A DNA stretch of 29,094 bases from JAULZV01 sp032117135 (GCA_032117135.1 JAULZV010000009.1:1-29094); one strand, 5' to 3'; shown: positions 22,615 through 29,094, numbered from the stretch's first letter. Numbers and translations: made by a program. Notes: generated by a model not told the origin, from the letters alone.

Positions 22615-23001
22615 TCAAAAGTGTTGTAAGAGAATTTTGTACTTGAGCATGTTCTTTCCTTCATGAGGAATGAGGGCCTTCTCAACAAAAATCCCGCCGT
22701 TTGCTTCGATTATTTTTTGAGATCCAAGATTATCTTCCATACACGTCAGATACAATTCTTTGAGACCAATTTTTTGAGCTTCTTTAATACCAAGTGCAAG
22801 TATCTGTGTTCCATATCCCCTAAGACGATATTCTGGAATAATTTCATAATATATGTGACTAGCCATACATTCAGGAATACCAATTCCATGAGAAGGCGCA
22901 TGCCTGATTTGGATCATCCCCACCACATGATCATCCTTCATAAGATTATAGTGTGAGGTCGGAAGTCGTCCCGCTGTTTCTATATGTTTGAGATTAAGCA
23001 T
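22615..23001 (-). CDS. GNAT-family N-acetyltransferase
   Basis: This 128-residue GNAT enzyme transfers an acetyl group from acetyl-CoA to an amine. Motif A is clear: PEYRLRGYGTQILALGIKEA, with the RLRGYG pyrophosphate loop. Motif B follows as ELYLTCMEDNLGSQKIIEANGGIF, in which the N-x-x-S-x-x-x-I-x-x-x-G-G pattern is typical. The substrate is unknown. The start is taken as ATG 23001, 7 nt after a TATACT box, because the upstream extension is not GNAT-like and would cover the promoter. It is divergent from the gene at 23050 with about 48 bp between them. Confidence 0.85.
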   Translation of the reverse strand: MLNLKHIETAGRLPTSHYNLMKDDHVVGMIQIRHAPSHGIGIPECMASHIYYEIIPEYRLRGYGTQILALGIKEAQKIGLKELYLTCMEDNLGSQKIIEANGGIFVEKALIPHEGKNMLKYKILLQHF

Positions 23002-23008
23002 CAATACT

Positions 23009-23014
23009 AGTATA
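23009..23014 (-). promoter_or_regulatory. -10 box of the GNAT gene
   Basis: TATACT lies 7 nt before ATG 23001. It lacks the TG extension. Confidence 0.45.
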
Positions 23015-23031
23015 CCGCTCTCTTGTATGAA

Positions 23032-23040
23032 TGCTATAAT
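23032..23040 (+). promoter_or_regulatory. Extended -10 promoter of the hypothetical gene at 23050
   Basis: TGCTATAAT is followed by 9 nt and ATG 23050. Confidence 0.6.
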
Positions 23041-23049
23041 CTCCATACA

Positions 23050-23796
23050 ATGCAAGAATTTATTGACAATCAACTCGGAACTATTTTTTCGATCGTACTC
23101 CCCTTTCTCATTTTGATACCTGGAACAATTGCAGCTGCAATTTTAAACAAAAGAAGAAATAAATTTTATAAAGCACTTTCCCAAAAATACAATCTGACAC
23201 ACTTGCCCAAACCACAAATTGATTTGATGCGTACATTTAGATCAAGATTATTTAGATATGAAAGGACAGTTAAGACTGAGGGTGTTTTTGAAGGAAAACA
23301 TTTCGATCATACATTTCATATTTTTAAGAAAACATTTTATGCTCAAAAACCTACATTCCTGACAGAGGGACGTGTCCAGACTTTTACCGTATGTAGTTGC
23401 AAATTCAAAACCACCGAATTTCCACACATTCTTCTCAAAAGCACTCGTATGCCTCTCTATCAAGAATCAGATCTATCTGACACAAAGATTTCTCTTGAAC
23501 AAGAATATTTGAAGGACTTTGATTTGTATTGTCCACAAGATTATGAAATAGAAGCGTTGCAAATATTTACCGAACCCCTCCTTGAATCAATCAAAACAAT
23601 CTCGAGCGAATTTTCGATTGAATTTGGAGGCAACCAAATGTACATCTACATCAACAAAGACATTCTCAAAACAAAAAATGAATCAGATATCGGCAAGATT
23701 GTAACCACACTCAAAGAAATCATCGACAAGACGGACGGATTATTAATCAGACTCAAGGACGATTTTGAGGCGTTGGATTTGTATTTTAAAAGATAG
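23050..23796 (+). CDS. Hypothetical protein with N-terminal membrane anchor
   Basis: This 248-residue protein has one TM helix near the N-terminus (about 12-33), a basic stop-transfer segment (NKRRNKFYK), then a soluble region facing the cytoplasm. The middle is rich in aromatic and Lys residues and the C-terminal third is a helix-strand region (IEFGGNQMYIYINKDIL). I do not recognise the family. Start ATG 23050 is preferred over the upstream in-frame ATG at 23023 because the latter would place the promoter inside the coding region. The nearest 3' stretch (23797-23883) shows no terminator hairpin. Confidence 0.7.
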   Translation: MQEFIDNQLGTIFSIVLPFLILIPGTIAAAILNKRRNKFYKALSQKYNLTHLPKPQIDLMRTFRSRLFRYERTVKTEGVFEGKHFDHTFHIFKKTFYAQKPTFLTEGRVQTFTVCSCKFKTTEFPHILLKSTRMPLYQESDLSDTKISLEQEYLKDFDLYCPQDYEIEALQIFTEPLLESIKTISSEFSIEFGGNQMYIYINKDILKTKNESDIGKIVTTLKEIIDKTDGLLIRLKDDFEALDLYFKR

Positions 23797-23883
23797 TGTG
23801 CCTAATGATTTGAGGTGGCGTACTAAAATTATTAATTTTTAGGAGTCTTTCTTTAAGAAAAATGATTTTGTATTTGAAAAAAA

Positions 23884-24270
23884 TTACAGATTTTCAAGTT
23901 CCTCAACAATATCTTCTAGCCCAAGACCAGATGCATAGGTTATAGCATCATCAATATCTTCATAAAATTCATCCCGCATATTAGCATCAAGATACATAAG
24001 TGTTTTCGTAATAAGTAGTCCGATTTGTGCTTTTCTAAAAACATTTTTATCTTCTATACTATGTATCATTGTTTCAGCACGATCTCTCCACATAGAAAGA
24101 ATGTCGAATGAAACTTCTCCCTGCCCATCAATAATGTGACTTCGTAATTCTTTCATCTCTGGAGATTCGATGAAGCTGAGTTTGGTATAAATATTTTCAA
24201 TTACAGAACGTTTCTCGTTTAATACTTGTTCACGTGTGTTTTGTGGTTGTTCTGGCATTTGTTCGCTCAT
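23884..24270 (-). CDS. Hypothetical acidic helical protein
   Basis: This 128-residue acidic protein is predicted to be almost entirely helical, without membrane segments or signal peptide. It has a short polar N-terminal tail (MSEQMPEQPQNTREQ) and a Glu/Asp-rich C-terminus. I do not recognise the family. ATG 24270 starts the polar tail; an in-frame ATG at 24318 would add 16 hydrophobic residues that look like untranslated sequence. A weak TGGTACACA box lies 8 nt before the chosen start. Confidence 0.6.
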   Translation of the reverse strand: MSEQMPEQPQNTREQVLNEKRSVIENIYTKLSFIESPEMKELRSHIIDGQGEVSFDILSMWRDRAETMIHSIEDKNVFRKAQIGLLITKTLMYLDANMRDEFYEDIDDAITYASGLGLEDIVEELENL

Positions 24271-24516
24271 ACATACTATGTGTACCACAATGATTTTGTA
24301 AGTAACGTGAATATGCATGTTGTGCTAACACACCTTGACGGAGAGTCTCGAGTTAGAACCGTGAGTGGGTCAAGTCCAGTAATGATTGTTTAAGACTTTT
24401 CTAGTATACCAAATCGACGAGTCTCGTGCAGGGCAAAAAGTGACAAATGTGACACTTATTACAGTATTTTTGTGACGGTGATGTGTCACTTTTTGACTGT
24501 ATTTTTGAATGAAATA
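24271..24516. other. Intergenic region with operator-like repeats
   Basis: This interval of about 250 bp lies between divergent genes. Its left half shows only short inverted pairs (CTTGAC 24334-24339 with GTCAAG 24369-24374) and recurring GAGTCTC words. I looked for a tRNA here and found none. Its right half holds the repeat cluster at 24434-24495. Confidence 0.6.
24434..24495. promoter_or_regulatory. Operator-like inverted repeats before the small basic gene
   Basis: CAAAAAGTGACA (24434-24445) is the exact complement of TGTCACTTTTTG (24484-24495). Between them are further TGTGAC half-sites (24448, 24471), one of which forms GTGAC-N8-GTCAC (24472-24489). The cluster ends 22 bp before the -10 of the gene at 24532. 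It looks like a binding array for a dimeric regulator. Confidence 0.65.
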
Positions 24517-24525
24517 TGTTATAAT
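24517..24525 (+). promoter_or_regulatory. Extended -10 promoter of the small basic gene
   Basis: TGTTATAAT is followed by a 6-nt spacer (GTTGAC) and ATG 24532. Confidence 0.65.
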
Positions 24526-24531
24526 GTTGAC

Positions 24532-24714
24532 ATGAAAACAACCAATATTAAGAAATCAAAGGCTCAAAAACCCTTCTCTCTAAAGGGTTTAAATAAGTCT
24601 GCACTTAAATCTCGCTCATTTGAAACAATGAGAACTTCTTTTGCGATTGAGGGTATCAAATTCACCAAATCTCAGTTTTCAAAACTAAAGACCAGAGGAC
24701 ATCTTAAGAAATAG
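24532..24714 (+). CDS. Small basic protein, possible antitoxin or DNA-binding peptide
   Basis: This 60-residue, strongly basic protein has a Lys/Ser-rich N-terminal half (KKSKAQKPFSLKGLNKSALKSR-type) and a C-terminal segment RTSFAIEGIKFTKSQFSKL. The latter faintly recalls the S-x-x-x-EG helix of Fic-associated VbhA-type antitoxins. That resemblance is weak and no Fic partner is nearby. The start is fixed by the promoter 6 nt upstream. The upstream region carries an unusually rich set of inverted repeats, so expression is probably tightly regulated, possibly by the protein itself. Its 3' end overlaps a convergent short ORF (24685-24858). Confidence 0.6.
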   Translation: MKTTNIKKSKAQKPFSLKGLNKSALKSRSFETMRTSFAIEGIKFTKSQFSKLKTRGHLKK

Positions 24715-24858
24715 TTTCTCCATCAAATTGTATTCTTTTTGACCTGCTTGTTGTACTGCTTTGATATATGTTTCCAAGCTATTGACTAGAATACGTGGTG
24801 GGGTGTTAGGGATGCGAACGAGTCTCATGCTAGCACGAGACTCGTTCTGATTTTCCAT
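24685..24858 (-). CDS. Possible short convergent gene
   Basis: A 57-codon ORF begins at ATG 24858 and ends with TAG inside the 3' end of the small basic gene (30-nt tail-to-tail overlap). It would encode a soluble peptide with a helical second half (ILVNSLETYIKAVQQAG and onward). Base usage on this strand looks coding-like (GAA/CAA/AAA codons), but there is no clear promoter, and the palindrome at 24816-24847 lies in it. It could be a partner of the small basic protein or a chance ORF. Confidence 0.3.
   Translation of the reverse strand: MENQNESRASMRLVRIPNTPPRILVNSLETYIKAVQQAGQKEYNLMEKLFLKMSSGL
24816..24847 (+). terminator. 32-nt near-palindrome, terminator candidate
   Basis: Arms GAACGAGTCTC and GAGACTCGTTC surround a 10-nt, itself nearly palindromic loop (ATGCTAGCAC). 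It is followed on the plus strand by TGATTTT. It lies between the small basic gene and the convergent deacetylase gene. Confidence 0.55.
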
Positions 24859-24900
24859 TTACTTCGCCCGTACCTCATTATTTCAAGGAATATGTCCTCG

Positions 24901-25737
24901 TCATGTAAGCTCGCATGTCAAAAGCTGTTTGAATTGCTTCATATCATCAACTACGGCAATCCCTTTTATAAGGAAAGGATTCTCGCCCACACGAAAGGTT
25001 CCTGATGTAAAAGTGCGAGCCTCTCTGTATCCGGTTTCTCTCACAAGACTCTCGAGAAGATCCGAATGGACACCGAAAGGATAGGCAAATGCCGACACCT
25101 CTCTTCCTGTCTCTGTTTCGATACGTTCCTTGCTTCCGGCAATCTCCTTCTCCAATTCTTGCAAATCAGTGATGCGATCAAGATACGGGTGAGATTTCGA
25201 ATGAGAGCCGATCGCCATTCCTGCGGCAACAAGCTCTCTGATCTCGTTCCAACTCATATAGTTTGGGTGCCCGATAGCATTCGTAAAGATAAAGAATGTC
25301 GCAGGCGCATTGTATTTCTTGAGCAGAGGAAACGCGTATAGGTACTGATTTTTCCACCCATCATCAAGAGTGATAGCGACAGGATGAAGAGGTAATGACT
25401 TTCCTCCTTCTGCAGCGACAGCAAGATCGTCAAGCGGAACGATATCATATCCACAATCACGCAAGTACTGCAGGTGAAGCTCAAACGATTCAGGGCTAAC
25501 TGTGTAGTACCCCACTTCATCTGTGATGCCCTCATAGATCGGCCTAACGCTATGGTATACAAGGACATGCCCAACGGGTTGTTCAGCCACAGAGTTCACG
25601 GCAGCTATCACAAGTCCCACATCAGAGAGTTCGGTGTTTGGAGGCGTTGCCACTTTCTCAGTCAGAAACCAGACTAACGCAAGAACGCATACACACACTC
25701 CAAAAAATAGAGGAACTTTCGGAATGACGAACTTCAT
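24901..25737 (-). CDS. Membrane-anchored polysaccharide deacetylase (CE4/NodB)
   Basis: This 278-residue protein has an N-terminal TM anchor (about 7-26) and an extracytoplasmic NodB-homology domain that removes N- or O-acetyl groups from wall or exported glycans. Motif 1 TLDDG (123-127) has both Asp, motif 2 is HSKSH (179-183) and motif 3 is AYPFG (218-222), so the metal triad Asp126/His179/His183 is complete. YHSV (61-64) and the FELHLQYLRDCGY segment are typical of the subfamily. It overlaps the upstream hypothetical gene by 4 nt, so translation is probably coupled. GC content is higher than in the pilus region. Confidence 0.93.
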   Translation of the reverse strand: MKFVIPKVPLFFGVCVCVLALVWFLTEKVATPPNTELSDVGLVIAAVNSVAEQPVGHVLVYHSVRPIYEGITDEVGYYTVSPESFELHLQYLRDCGYDIVPLDDLAVAAEGGKSLPLHPVAITLDDGWKNQYLYAFPLLKKYNAPATFFIFTNAIGHPNYMSWNEIRELVAAGMAIGSHSKSHPYLDRITDLQELEKEIAGSKERIETETGREVSAFAYPFGVHSDLLESLVRETGYREARTFTSGTFRVGENPFLIKGIAVVDDMKQFKQLLTCELT

Positions 25738-26102
25738 ATCTGAGTAGTGTTTTTACTTTTTGTCTCGCTAATGATCTCGTCAGTGGGCACAATTCTGCTT
25801 CGAACCTTGGAAGAAGTAGGCAGTCCGGTTAGCAGCAGGTATCCCTGCCACCTACCGTTCCCCACAGAGAGTTCAAGATGCTTCAGATCTACCAACTCGG
25901 GCTCCCTTTTTACATTATAGATTCTGAAATTCCCTTCAACAATCGTGTGCGATATCTCGCGTGTGCGTCTGGAGAATGCGAGGAGCTCGCCGATTCCCTT
26001 TGCATGTGACCACAAATAGGCCTGATCTTTTAGATAAAGGATTCTCTCTCCGTCCTTTGCACACACTAGCTTATAGTTCCCCTTGGTGATTGTTTTAATC
26101 AT
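25734..26102 (-). CDS. Hypothetical protein coupled to the deacetylase
   Basis: This soluble protein of about 122 residues has no signal peptide. It has a beta-rich N-terminal half (GNYKLVCAKDGERILYLKDQAYLWSH-type), then SHTIVEGNFRIYNV, then LKHLELSVGNGRWQGYLLLTGLP, and a Lys/Thr-rich tail. I do not recognise a named family. The stop overlaps the deacetylase start (4 nt), suggesting a two-gene unit. The start is uncertain. ATG 26102 gives a compact domain, but in-frame ATGs at 26135 and 26243 would add 11 or 47 residues of less conserved-looking sequence, and no strong promoter settles it. Confidence 0.6.
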   Translation of the reverse strand: MIKTITKGNYKLVCAKDGERILYLKDQAYLWSHAKGIGELLAFSRRTREISHTIVEGNFRIYNVKREPELVDLKHLELSVGNGRWQGYLLLTGLPTSSKVRSRIVPTDEIISETKSKNTTQI

Positions 26103-26327
26103 CGCATTTATTTTGATATTTAATTTAGTAATCATCTCATTAGGTCGTCTGCGAGGCCCGATATCACTATTGGCCGTAGCCTCATGACTGTCTGTCGTCA
26201 CGATATAAGACCCGCCAGACGATCCAATGTACATAAAGGACATGTATTAAGAGATTTTTGACTTCTAATCTTTCAGTTGCGTACTGGACTCAAGCACAAC
26301 CTTCCTGACATGTTGGACAAGCTTCGA

Positions 26328-26972
26328 TTAGGCAAGCTCGAGATTGTTTTCTACGATCAGTACCCCGGGTGCGCTGCAAGCCGCACGATGAGCTTCCACT
26401 CTTTCAGTCCATGTCCTAACTTTTCCGCGCAGGATCACTTTATTGCCCTCCGTTTCGACTTCGATACGACTCGCTTCTATGTCCGCGGCGCGCTCCAGAG
26501 CGTTTTTGATTGCACTCCTAACAATGACCGCCTGCACTTTCGGTCTGACGGTAATGAGGTTATCCACCCCCTTTACCCCCTTGATTTTCTCCACGGCCTG
26601 CTCTGCAGCAGATTTTTGATAGTGCCACGGCAGCTCACCATCGAGCGTTACCCATCCCTTTTCAACCTTTACGACCACCTTTTCATCTGGCACTGTCGTA
26701 TTCCACTTAATGGAATTCACTGCGGCATCAGCTATGTCCGCATCAGTTCTCTCCATCCCTTGATACTGGACAATGATGTCCTGGGCAATGCCTTTGACCC
26801 CCCTAACTCTTCGCGTGGCCTTCTCTGCTGCACGCTTGGACCAGTACGAGTCTACTTCGCCGCTCAATGTAACTATTCCGTCCTCAACGGCAACCCCGAT
26901 CTCAGCAGAATCGACTTCGGGATCCCACTCGAGTTCGCGCATGACGTTTTCTTGAATTTGTTTGTCTGTCAT
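26328..26972 (-). CDS. Triple BON-domain protein
   Basis: This 214-residue protein consists of three consecutive BON domains (about 5-72, 78-146 and 150-213). Each has the pattern of a conserved strand with DG.VTL.GEV, a helix rich in Ala/Glu, and V.GV..V.N or D. It is an OsmY-like arrangement, but without a visible signal peptide, so the protein may be cytoplasmic. BON domains are thought to bind phospholipid or glycan surfaces and often belong to stress responses. It follows the Hsp20 gene by 35 nt, probably in the same unit. The region has clearly higher GC (about half by eye) than the pilus genes. Confidence 0.88.
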   Translation of the reverse strand: MTDKQIQENVMRELEWDPEVDSAEIGVAVEDGIVTLSGEVDSYWSKRAAEKATRRVRGVKGIAQDIIVQYQGMERTDADIADAAVNSIKWNTTVPDEKVVVKVEKGWVTLDGELPWHYQKSAAEQAVEKIKGVKGVDNLITVRPKVQAVIVRSAIKNALERAADIEASRIEVETEGNKVILRGKVRTWTERVEAHRAACSAPGVLIVENNLELA

Positions 26973-27007
26973 AATACATTTTTTAGAATTGATAATTAAT
27001 TTCAATT

Positions 27008-27415
27008 TTACTTCTTAACCCTCACCTTTACGACCTTCTCTTTCGACCTTATCACTGTCGGCATAGCAACGATGAGCTCACCGTTTTCATATTTCGCTTC
27101 CGATCTCTCTGAATCAACCGCTTTAGGCAAACGGAGTGTACGAGAAAACAATCCGCGTCGGATTTCCTTGCTGTAGTAATCTTTCTTTTCAACTTCCTCT
27201 TCCTCGTCGCGCTTACCGGAGATAGTGAGTACATTGTGCTCAAGCGATATATCAAGCTCTTCAGGCCTGATGGACGGCAAGTTCATTTTTACAATCACTT
27301 TTCCATCTTTCTCGTACACGTCTGCAGCCAAATCCAGACCCAGCTTCGGAAACGAAATGAACTGCTCAAAGATACTGTCTACTTCTCCGAGTGGTTCAAA
27401 TTTTTTAATTTGCAT
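27008..27415 (-). CDS. Small heat-shock protein Hsp20
   Basis: This 135-residue alpha-crystallin-type chaperone binds unfolding proteins without ATP. The alpha-crystallin domain (about 28-125) has LAADVYEKDGKVIVKMNLPSI-type strands, the LDISLEHNVLTISGKR core, the FSRTLRLPKAVD segment and the closing AKYENGELIVAMP motif. A short C-terminal basic tail replaces a clear I-x-I anchor. The start is ATG 27415; the long upstream extension is in the frame of the neighbouring small membrane gene and is not Hsp20-like. It lies between that gene and the BON-domain gene. Confidence 0.93.
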   Translation of the reverse strand: MQIKKFEPLGEVDSIFEQFISFPKLGLDLAADVYEKDGKVIVKMNLPSIRPEELDISLEHNVLTISGKRDEEEEVEKKDYYSKEIRRGLFSRTLRLPKAVDSERSEAKYENGELIVAMPTVIRSKEKVVKVRVKK

Positions 27416-27473
27416 TTTGATTTTAATTAATGATTGATAATTCTCGATCGGCATCGAGTCAGGCTCCTTATAT

Positions 27474-27644
27474 CTACTTCCTCTTTGCCATTTCGTACTG
27501 CGATAAGCCTCCCCAAAAACCCAAGATTGCAATAAGCGAACCGAGGATTCCGAGCGTCCAAGCGAGGGTCGTTCCCGTAACCCCGAGAAACGGCAATAGC
27601 AGGATTGCGATACCAAGCAATGCATTTGTGTAATTTTGCCACAT
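27474..27644 (-). CDS. Small two-helix membrane protein (56 residues)
   Basis: ATG 27644 to TAG 27474 encodes 56 residues. A short polar start (MWQNYTNA) precedes one hydrophobic helix (about 9-22), a short turn (VTGTT), a second helix (about 27-45), then a basic end (AKRK). The W-x-N-x-x-N-A-L-L-G-I-x-I pattern resembles SPW-repeat membrane proteins. It is transcribed just before Hsp20. Overlapping open frames on both strands of this stretch lack such a pattern. No clear -10 box at the usual distance is visible. Confidence 0.65.
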   Translation of the reverse strand: MWQNYTNALLGIAILLLPFLGVTGTTLAWTLGILGSLIAILGFWGGLSQYEMAKRK

Positions 27645-27811
27645 GGTAATTTTAAATTAATTTGCTATTAATATTCGACCTTAATTAAATATTCTCTTCA
27701 ACAATAAAATTAATCCACTGTATTTGATGGATTTCTAAAGATCATCAAAATATGACGTTTTAAAAGGCCACATTACCAACTAATAGGACGTCAAAAAAAA
27801 CGTCAACTTAT
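27645..27811. other. AT-rich intergenic region with repeated GACGT words
   Basis: This 167-bp interval is rich in A/T and has four ACGT cores: GACGTTTT near 27752, then GACGTC and AACGTC close together near 27789-27803. No hairpin of terminator quality and no gene are visible. It probably contains the promoter of the small membrane protein-Hsp20-BON unit. Confidence 0.4.
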
Positions 27812-28540
27812 TCAATCTGAATTTAGAAAACTCTTCTTGAGCGCCTCAGCCTCCTTCTTCTCAGTAATATCAGCAAGTATTTGGACGAAAAATATATTAC
27901 TTTCGTGTCTCACAGGGAAAATAGTGGTGAGTAAATTAAAAAAAGTGCCGTCTTTGTGCATATCCACGATCTCATCTGTCTGAAACATAGTTTCCTTATT
28001 CAAGGCCGCCCACATACGCTTATACACATCTATGGGAGTTTTTCCGCTGTTAAACATCTTCGGATTTTCTCCACGAACTTCATCGAGAGCATAGCCGAAT
28101 TGCTTCTCCCAGGGCTCATTTACATATTCAATTTCAATTTCCCCGTTTACGATAAGCACAGGTTGTGGCACAGTGTCTGCAATCATTCGCAGCAATTCAA
28201 TGCTATGTAAGCCCTTACGAGATATCTTATTCCTACTCTTTCGCTTAAGCACTGAGAGGCTGGGCAGCGCCTCTTCTACCAAGCCTTCTTTTAGCCTAAG
28301 ATCATGAAGAAGTCGTTCCGGATCCTTTGCCACCCAGTACTTATACCTTCGCATTGTATAGAAATTCATCAAACCCGTCCTGTGCAATTTATCAACTATG
28401 ATCTGGACACTTGTCCTTGGCAACTTGACCTTTTTTGCAATGTCTGTGACATGACATTCCCCCAAACTAAGTGCCGCTAGATAAACTTTTGCTTCCTTTG
28501 CCGTATACCCAAGCTGTTCAATTATCTTCTGTGGTTTCAT
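27812..28540 (-). CDS. TrmB-type HTH regulator with PAS sensor
   Basis: This 242-residue regulator has an N-terminal TrmB-like winged helix (about 1-78: LGYTAKEAKVYLAALSLGECHVTDIAKKVKLPRT and the following recognition helix), a basic linker (about 90-115), and a C-terminal PAS domain (about 118-232) containing NEPWEKQFGYALDEVRGENPKMF and the VDMHKDGTFFNLLTTIFPV segment. PAS domains bind small ligands or sense redox or oxygen. It is placed upstream of, and in the same direction as, the small membrane protein/Hsp20/BON genes, and it may control them in response to stress (inference). It is encoded in the higher-GC block. Confidence 0.85.
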   Translation of the reverse strand: MKPQKIIEQLGYTAKEAKVYLAALSLGECHVTDIAKKVKLPRTSVQIIVDKLHRTGLMNFYTMRRYKYWVAKDPERLLHDLRLKEGLVEEALPSLSVLKRKSRNKISRKGLHSIELLRMIADTVPQPVLIVNGEIEIEYVNEPWEKQFGYALDEVRGENPKMFNSGKTPIDVYKRMWAALNKETMFQTDEIVDMHKDGTFFNLLTTIFPVRHESNIFFVQILADITEKKEAEALKKSFLNSD

Positions 28541-28744
28541 TGTGACTTTTGCAAGTTATTATTTAGCCACCCAGCTTCACTGAACAAAACACCTTCCCAA
28601 GATAAGTGGCCAAACGAATCTTTATGTTTGTAATATCACCTTCCTGCTTTAATTTTAGCACAACATATCCAGATTGAGTCAAGGGATACGTAATATCCCA
28701 ATAGCTTGTGAACACTTTGAATTAAAAGTGTAATATCAAGCATT
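28541..28744. other. Divergent intergenic region
   Basis: This 204-bp interval lies between the TrmB-PAS regulator and the transposase fragment. On the plus strand a TAATAT box (28731-28736) lies 8 nt before ATG 28745. It is preceded by ATTAAAAGTGT, the same word that precedes the promoter of the regulator at 11624. Nothing else stands out. Confidence 0.4.
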
Positions 28745-29005
28745 ATGTATACAAATAACCCACACATGCCAAAAATACACAGAGACGCGGTATTGTTTGC
28801 AGATAAGTATGGAGTGAGATGTGCAGCCAGACATTTTGGATTCTCTCCAGGAGCAATCACTCTGTGGAGAAAGAAAGCAAAGAAGATAGGTCTTCATCCT
28901 ATACCCACAGAGTCTTCAAGACCTCACCATCATCCCAAAGAACTAAAAGAAGATGTGGTGAGAAAGATTAATCAACAACCTCGATGCAGAGCATACGAGG
29001 TATAA
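28745..29005 (+). pseudogene. N-terminal fragment of an IS481-like transposase
   Basis: This 86-codon ORF starts with the pattern of the HTH part of IS481/rve-type transposases: NPHMPKIHRDAVLFADKYGVRCAARHFGFSPGAITLWRKKAKK, then IPTESSRPHHHPKELKEDVVRKI. It stops right where the family continues with a RCAEV-I-H segment and the DDE catalytic domain. The last residues (RCRAYEV) fit poorly, and none of the other frames resumes the family. The gene therefore seems broken near 28990-29005, by deletion or insertion of another element. A transposase of full length would have about 300 residues. Confidence 0.6.
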
Positions 29006-29011
29006 CTTCGT

Positions 29012-29094
29012 TTAAAGTTGGTCGAAGAGCGTGAGTTCTTGAGTGTGTAATTGGGCGTAGTCTTTAATACCTTGCTTTTGTACGTAGTTTTGTA
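29012..29094 (-). CDS. Possible C-terminal end of a gene entering from the right edge
   Basis: A reading frame open from the window edge ends at TAA 29012-29014 after 26 codons (ending QLHTQELTLFDQL). It is convergent with the transposase fragment and begins where that fragment is broken, so it could belong to an element inserted into it. It is too short to identify. Confidence 0.25.
   Translation of the reverse strand, partial: QNYVQKQGIKDYAQLHTQELTLFDQL

Noticed and set aside
22298..22618. 106-codon minus-strand ORF
   Set aside because: It overlaps the DUF2892 gene in another frame and has no membrane pattern or promoter at a fitting distance.
24300..24430. Possible tRNA (a GGTTC-like T-arm word on the minus strand near 24345)
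   Set aside because: No acceptor stem, anticodon arm or T-loop consensus can be assembled around it.
26277..26999. 240-codon plus-strand ORF
   Set aside because: It is antisense to the triple BON-domain gene, which has clear domain repeats; the plus frame has none.
27427..27642. 71-codon minus ORF and 67-codon plus ORF at the same place
   Set aside because: The 56-residue frame at 27474-27644 has two clean TM helices; the others are Arg/Pro-rich shadows.
1..29094. CRISPR array
   Set aside because: No spaced direct repeats of 24-40 bp were found; the only tandem repeats are the heptamers at 7004 and the large duplication.
1..29094. UGA recoding (Gracilibacteria/SR1 code)
   Set aside because: TGA ends the PEP-CTERM gene and the hypothetical gene before the deacetylase at sensible places, and no conserved gene has internal TGA.

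Overview
The window looks like a genome fragment of a Candidate Phyla Radiation (Patescibacteria) bacterium, probably a Parcubacteria-type lineage. This is inferred from gene content, not from a marker-tree. The supporting features are an AT-rich, tightly packed minus-strand layout; a compact type IV pilus cluster without a secretin gene; a non-oxidative pentose phosphate/GAPDH set with split transketolase and divergent Rpe; many small membrane proteins; TrmB-type regulators; and almost no Shine-Dalgarno sequences. TGA works as a stop here, so there is no sign of the recoding known in Gracilibacteria/SR1.

Layout. 1-1774: a gene for a secreted PEP-CTERM protein lies in a tandem duplication (unit about 1013 bp) cut by the left edge. 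1684-6233 (minus): an apparent operon of transketolase N subunit, transketolase C subunit, a surface-anchored calcium-repeat protein and a membrane histidine kinase. 6272-8630 (minus): rpe, rpiB and gap. 8715-10157 (minus): gatB. 10158-10460: a palindromic element, a repeat copy and a terminator. 10352-12492: a two-gene cassette (radical-SAM-like protein and divergent TrmB-like regulator) between two 55-bp direct repeats, abutting the pilus cluster. 12496-19878 (minus): pilM, pilN-like, pilO, pilP-like, pilB, a stand-alone receiver, pilT, pilC. 19909-20577 (plus): a ComF-like phosphoribosyltransferase sharing a 30-bp divergent promoter with pilM. 20661-24900: a pilin-like protein, SGNH hydrolase, small membrane proteins, a GNAT enzyme, hypothetical proteins and a small basic protein behind an operator-like repeat cluster. 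24901-28540 (minus): a higher-GC block with a polysaccharide deacetylase, BON-domain protein, Hsp20, a 56-residue membrane protein and a TrmB-PAS regulator. 28745-end: a broken IS481-like transposase fragment.

The genes suggest a small fermentative cell that feeds pentose phosphates into lower glycolysis through Tkt/Rpe/RpiB/Gap, makes type IV pili with a PilB extension motor and PilT retraction motor, and may take up DNA (ComF beside PilM).

The most striking non-gene signal is a recurrent extended -10 box (TGnTANNNT type) placed 6-9 nt before the start codon of most transcription units. It implies leaderless or nearly leaderless mRNAs. Inside operons the complementary pattern is a stop-start junction TAANATG without a Shine-Dalgarno.
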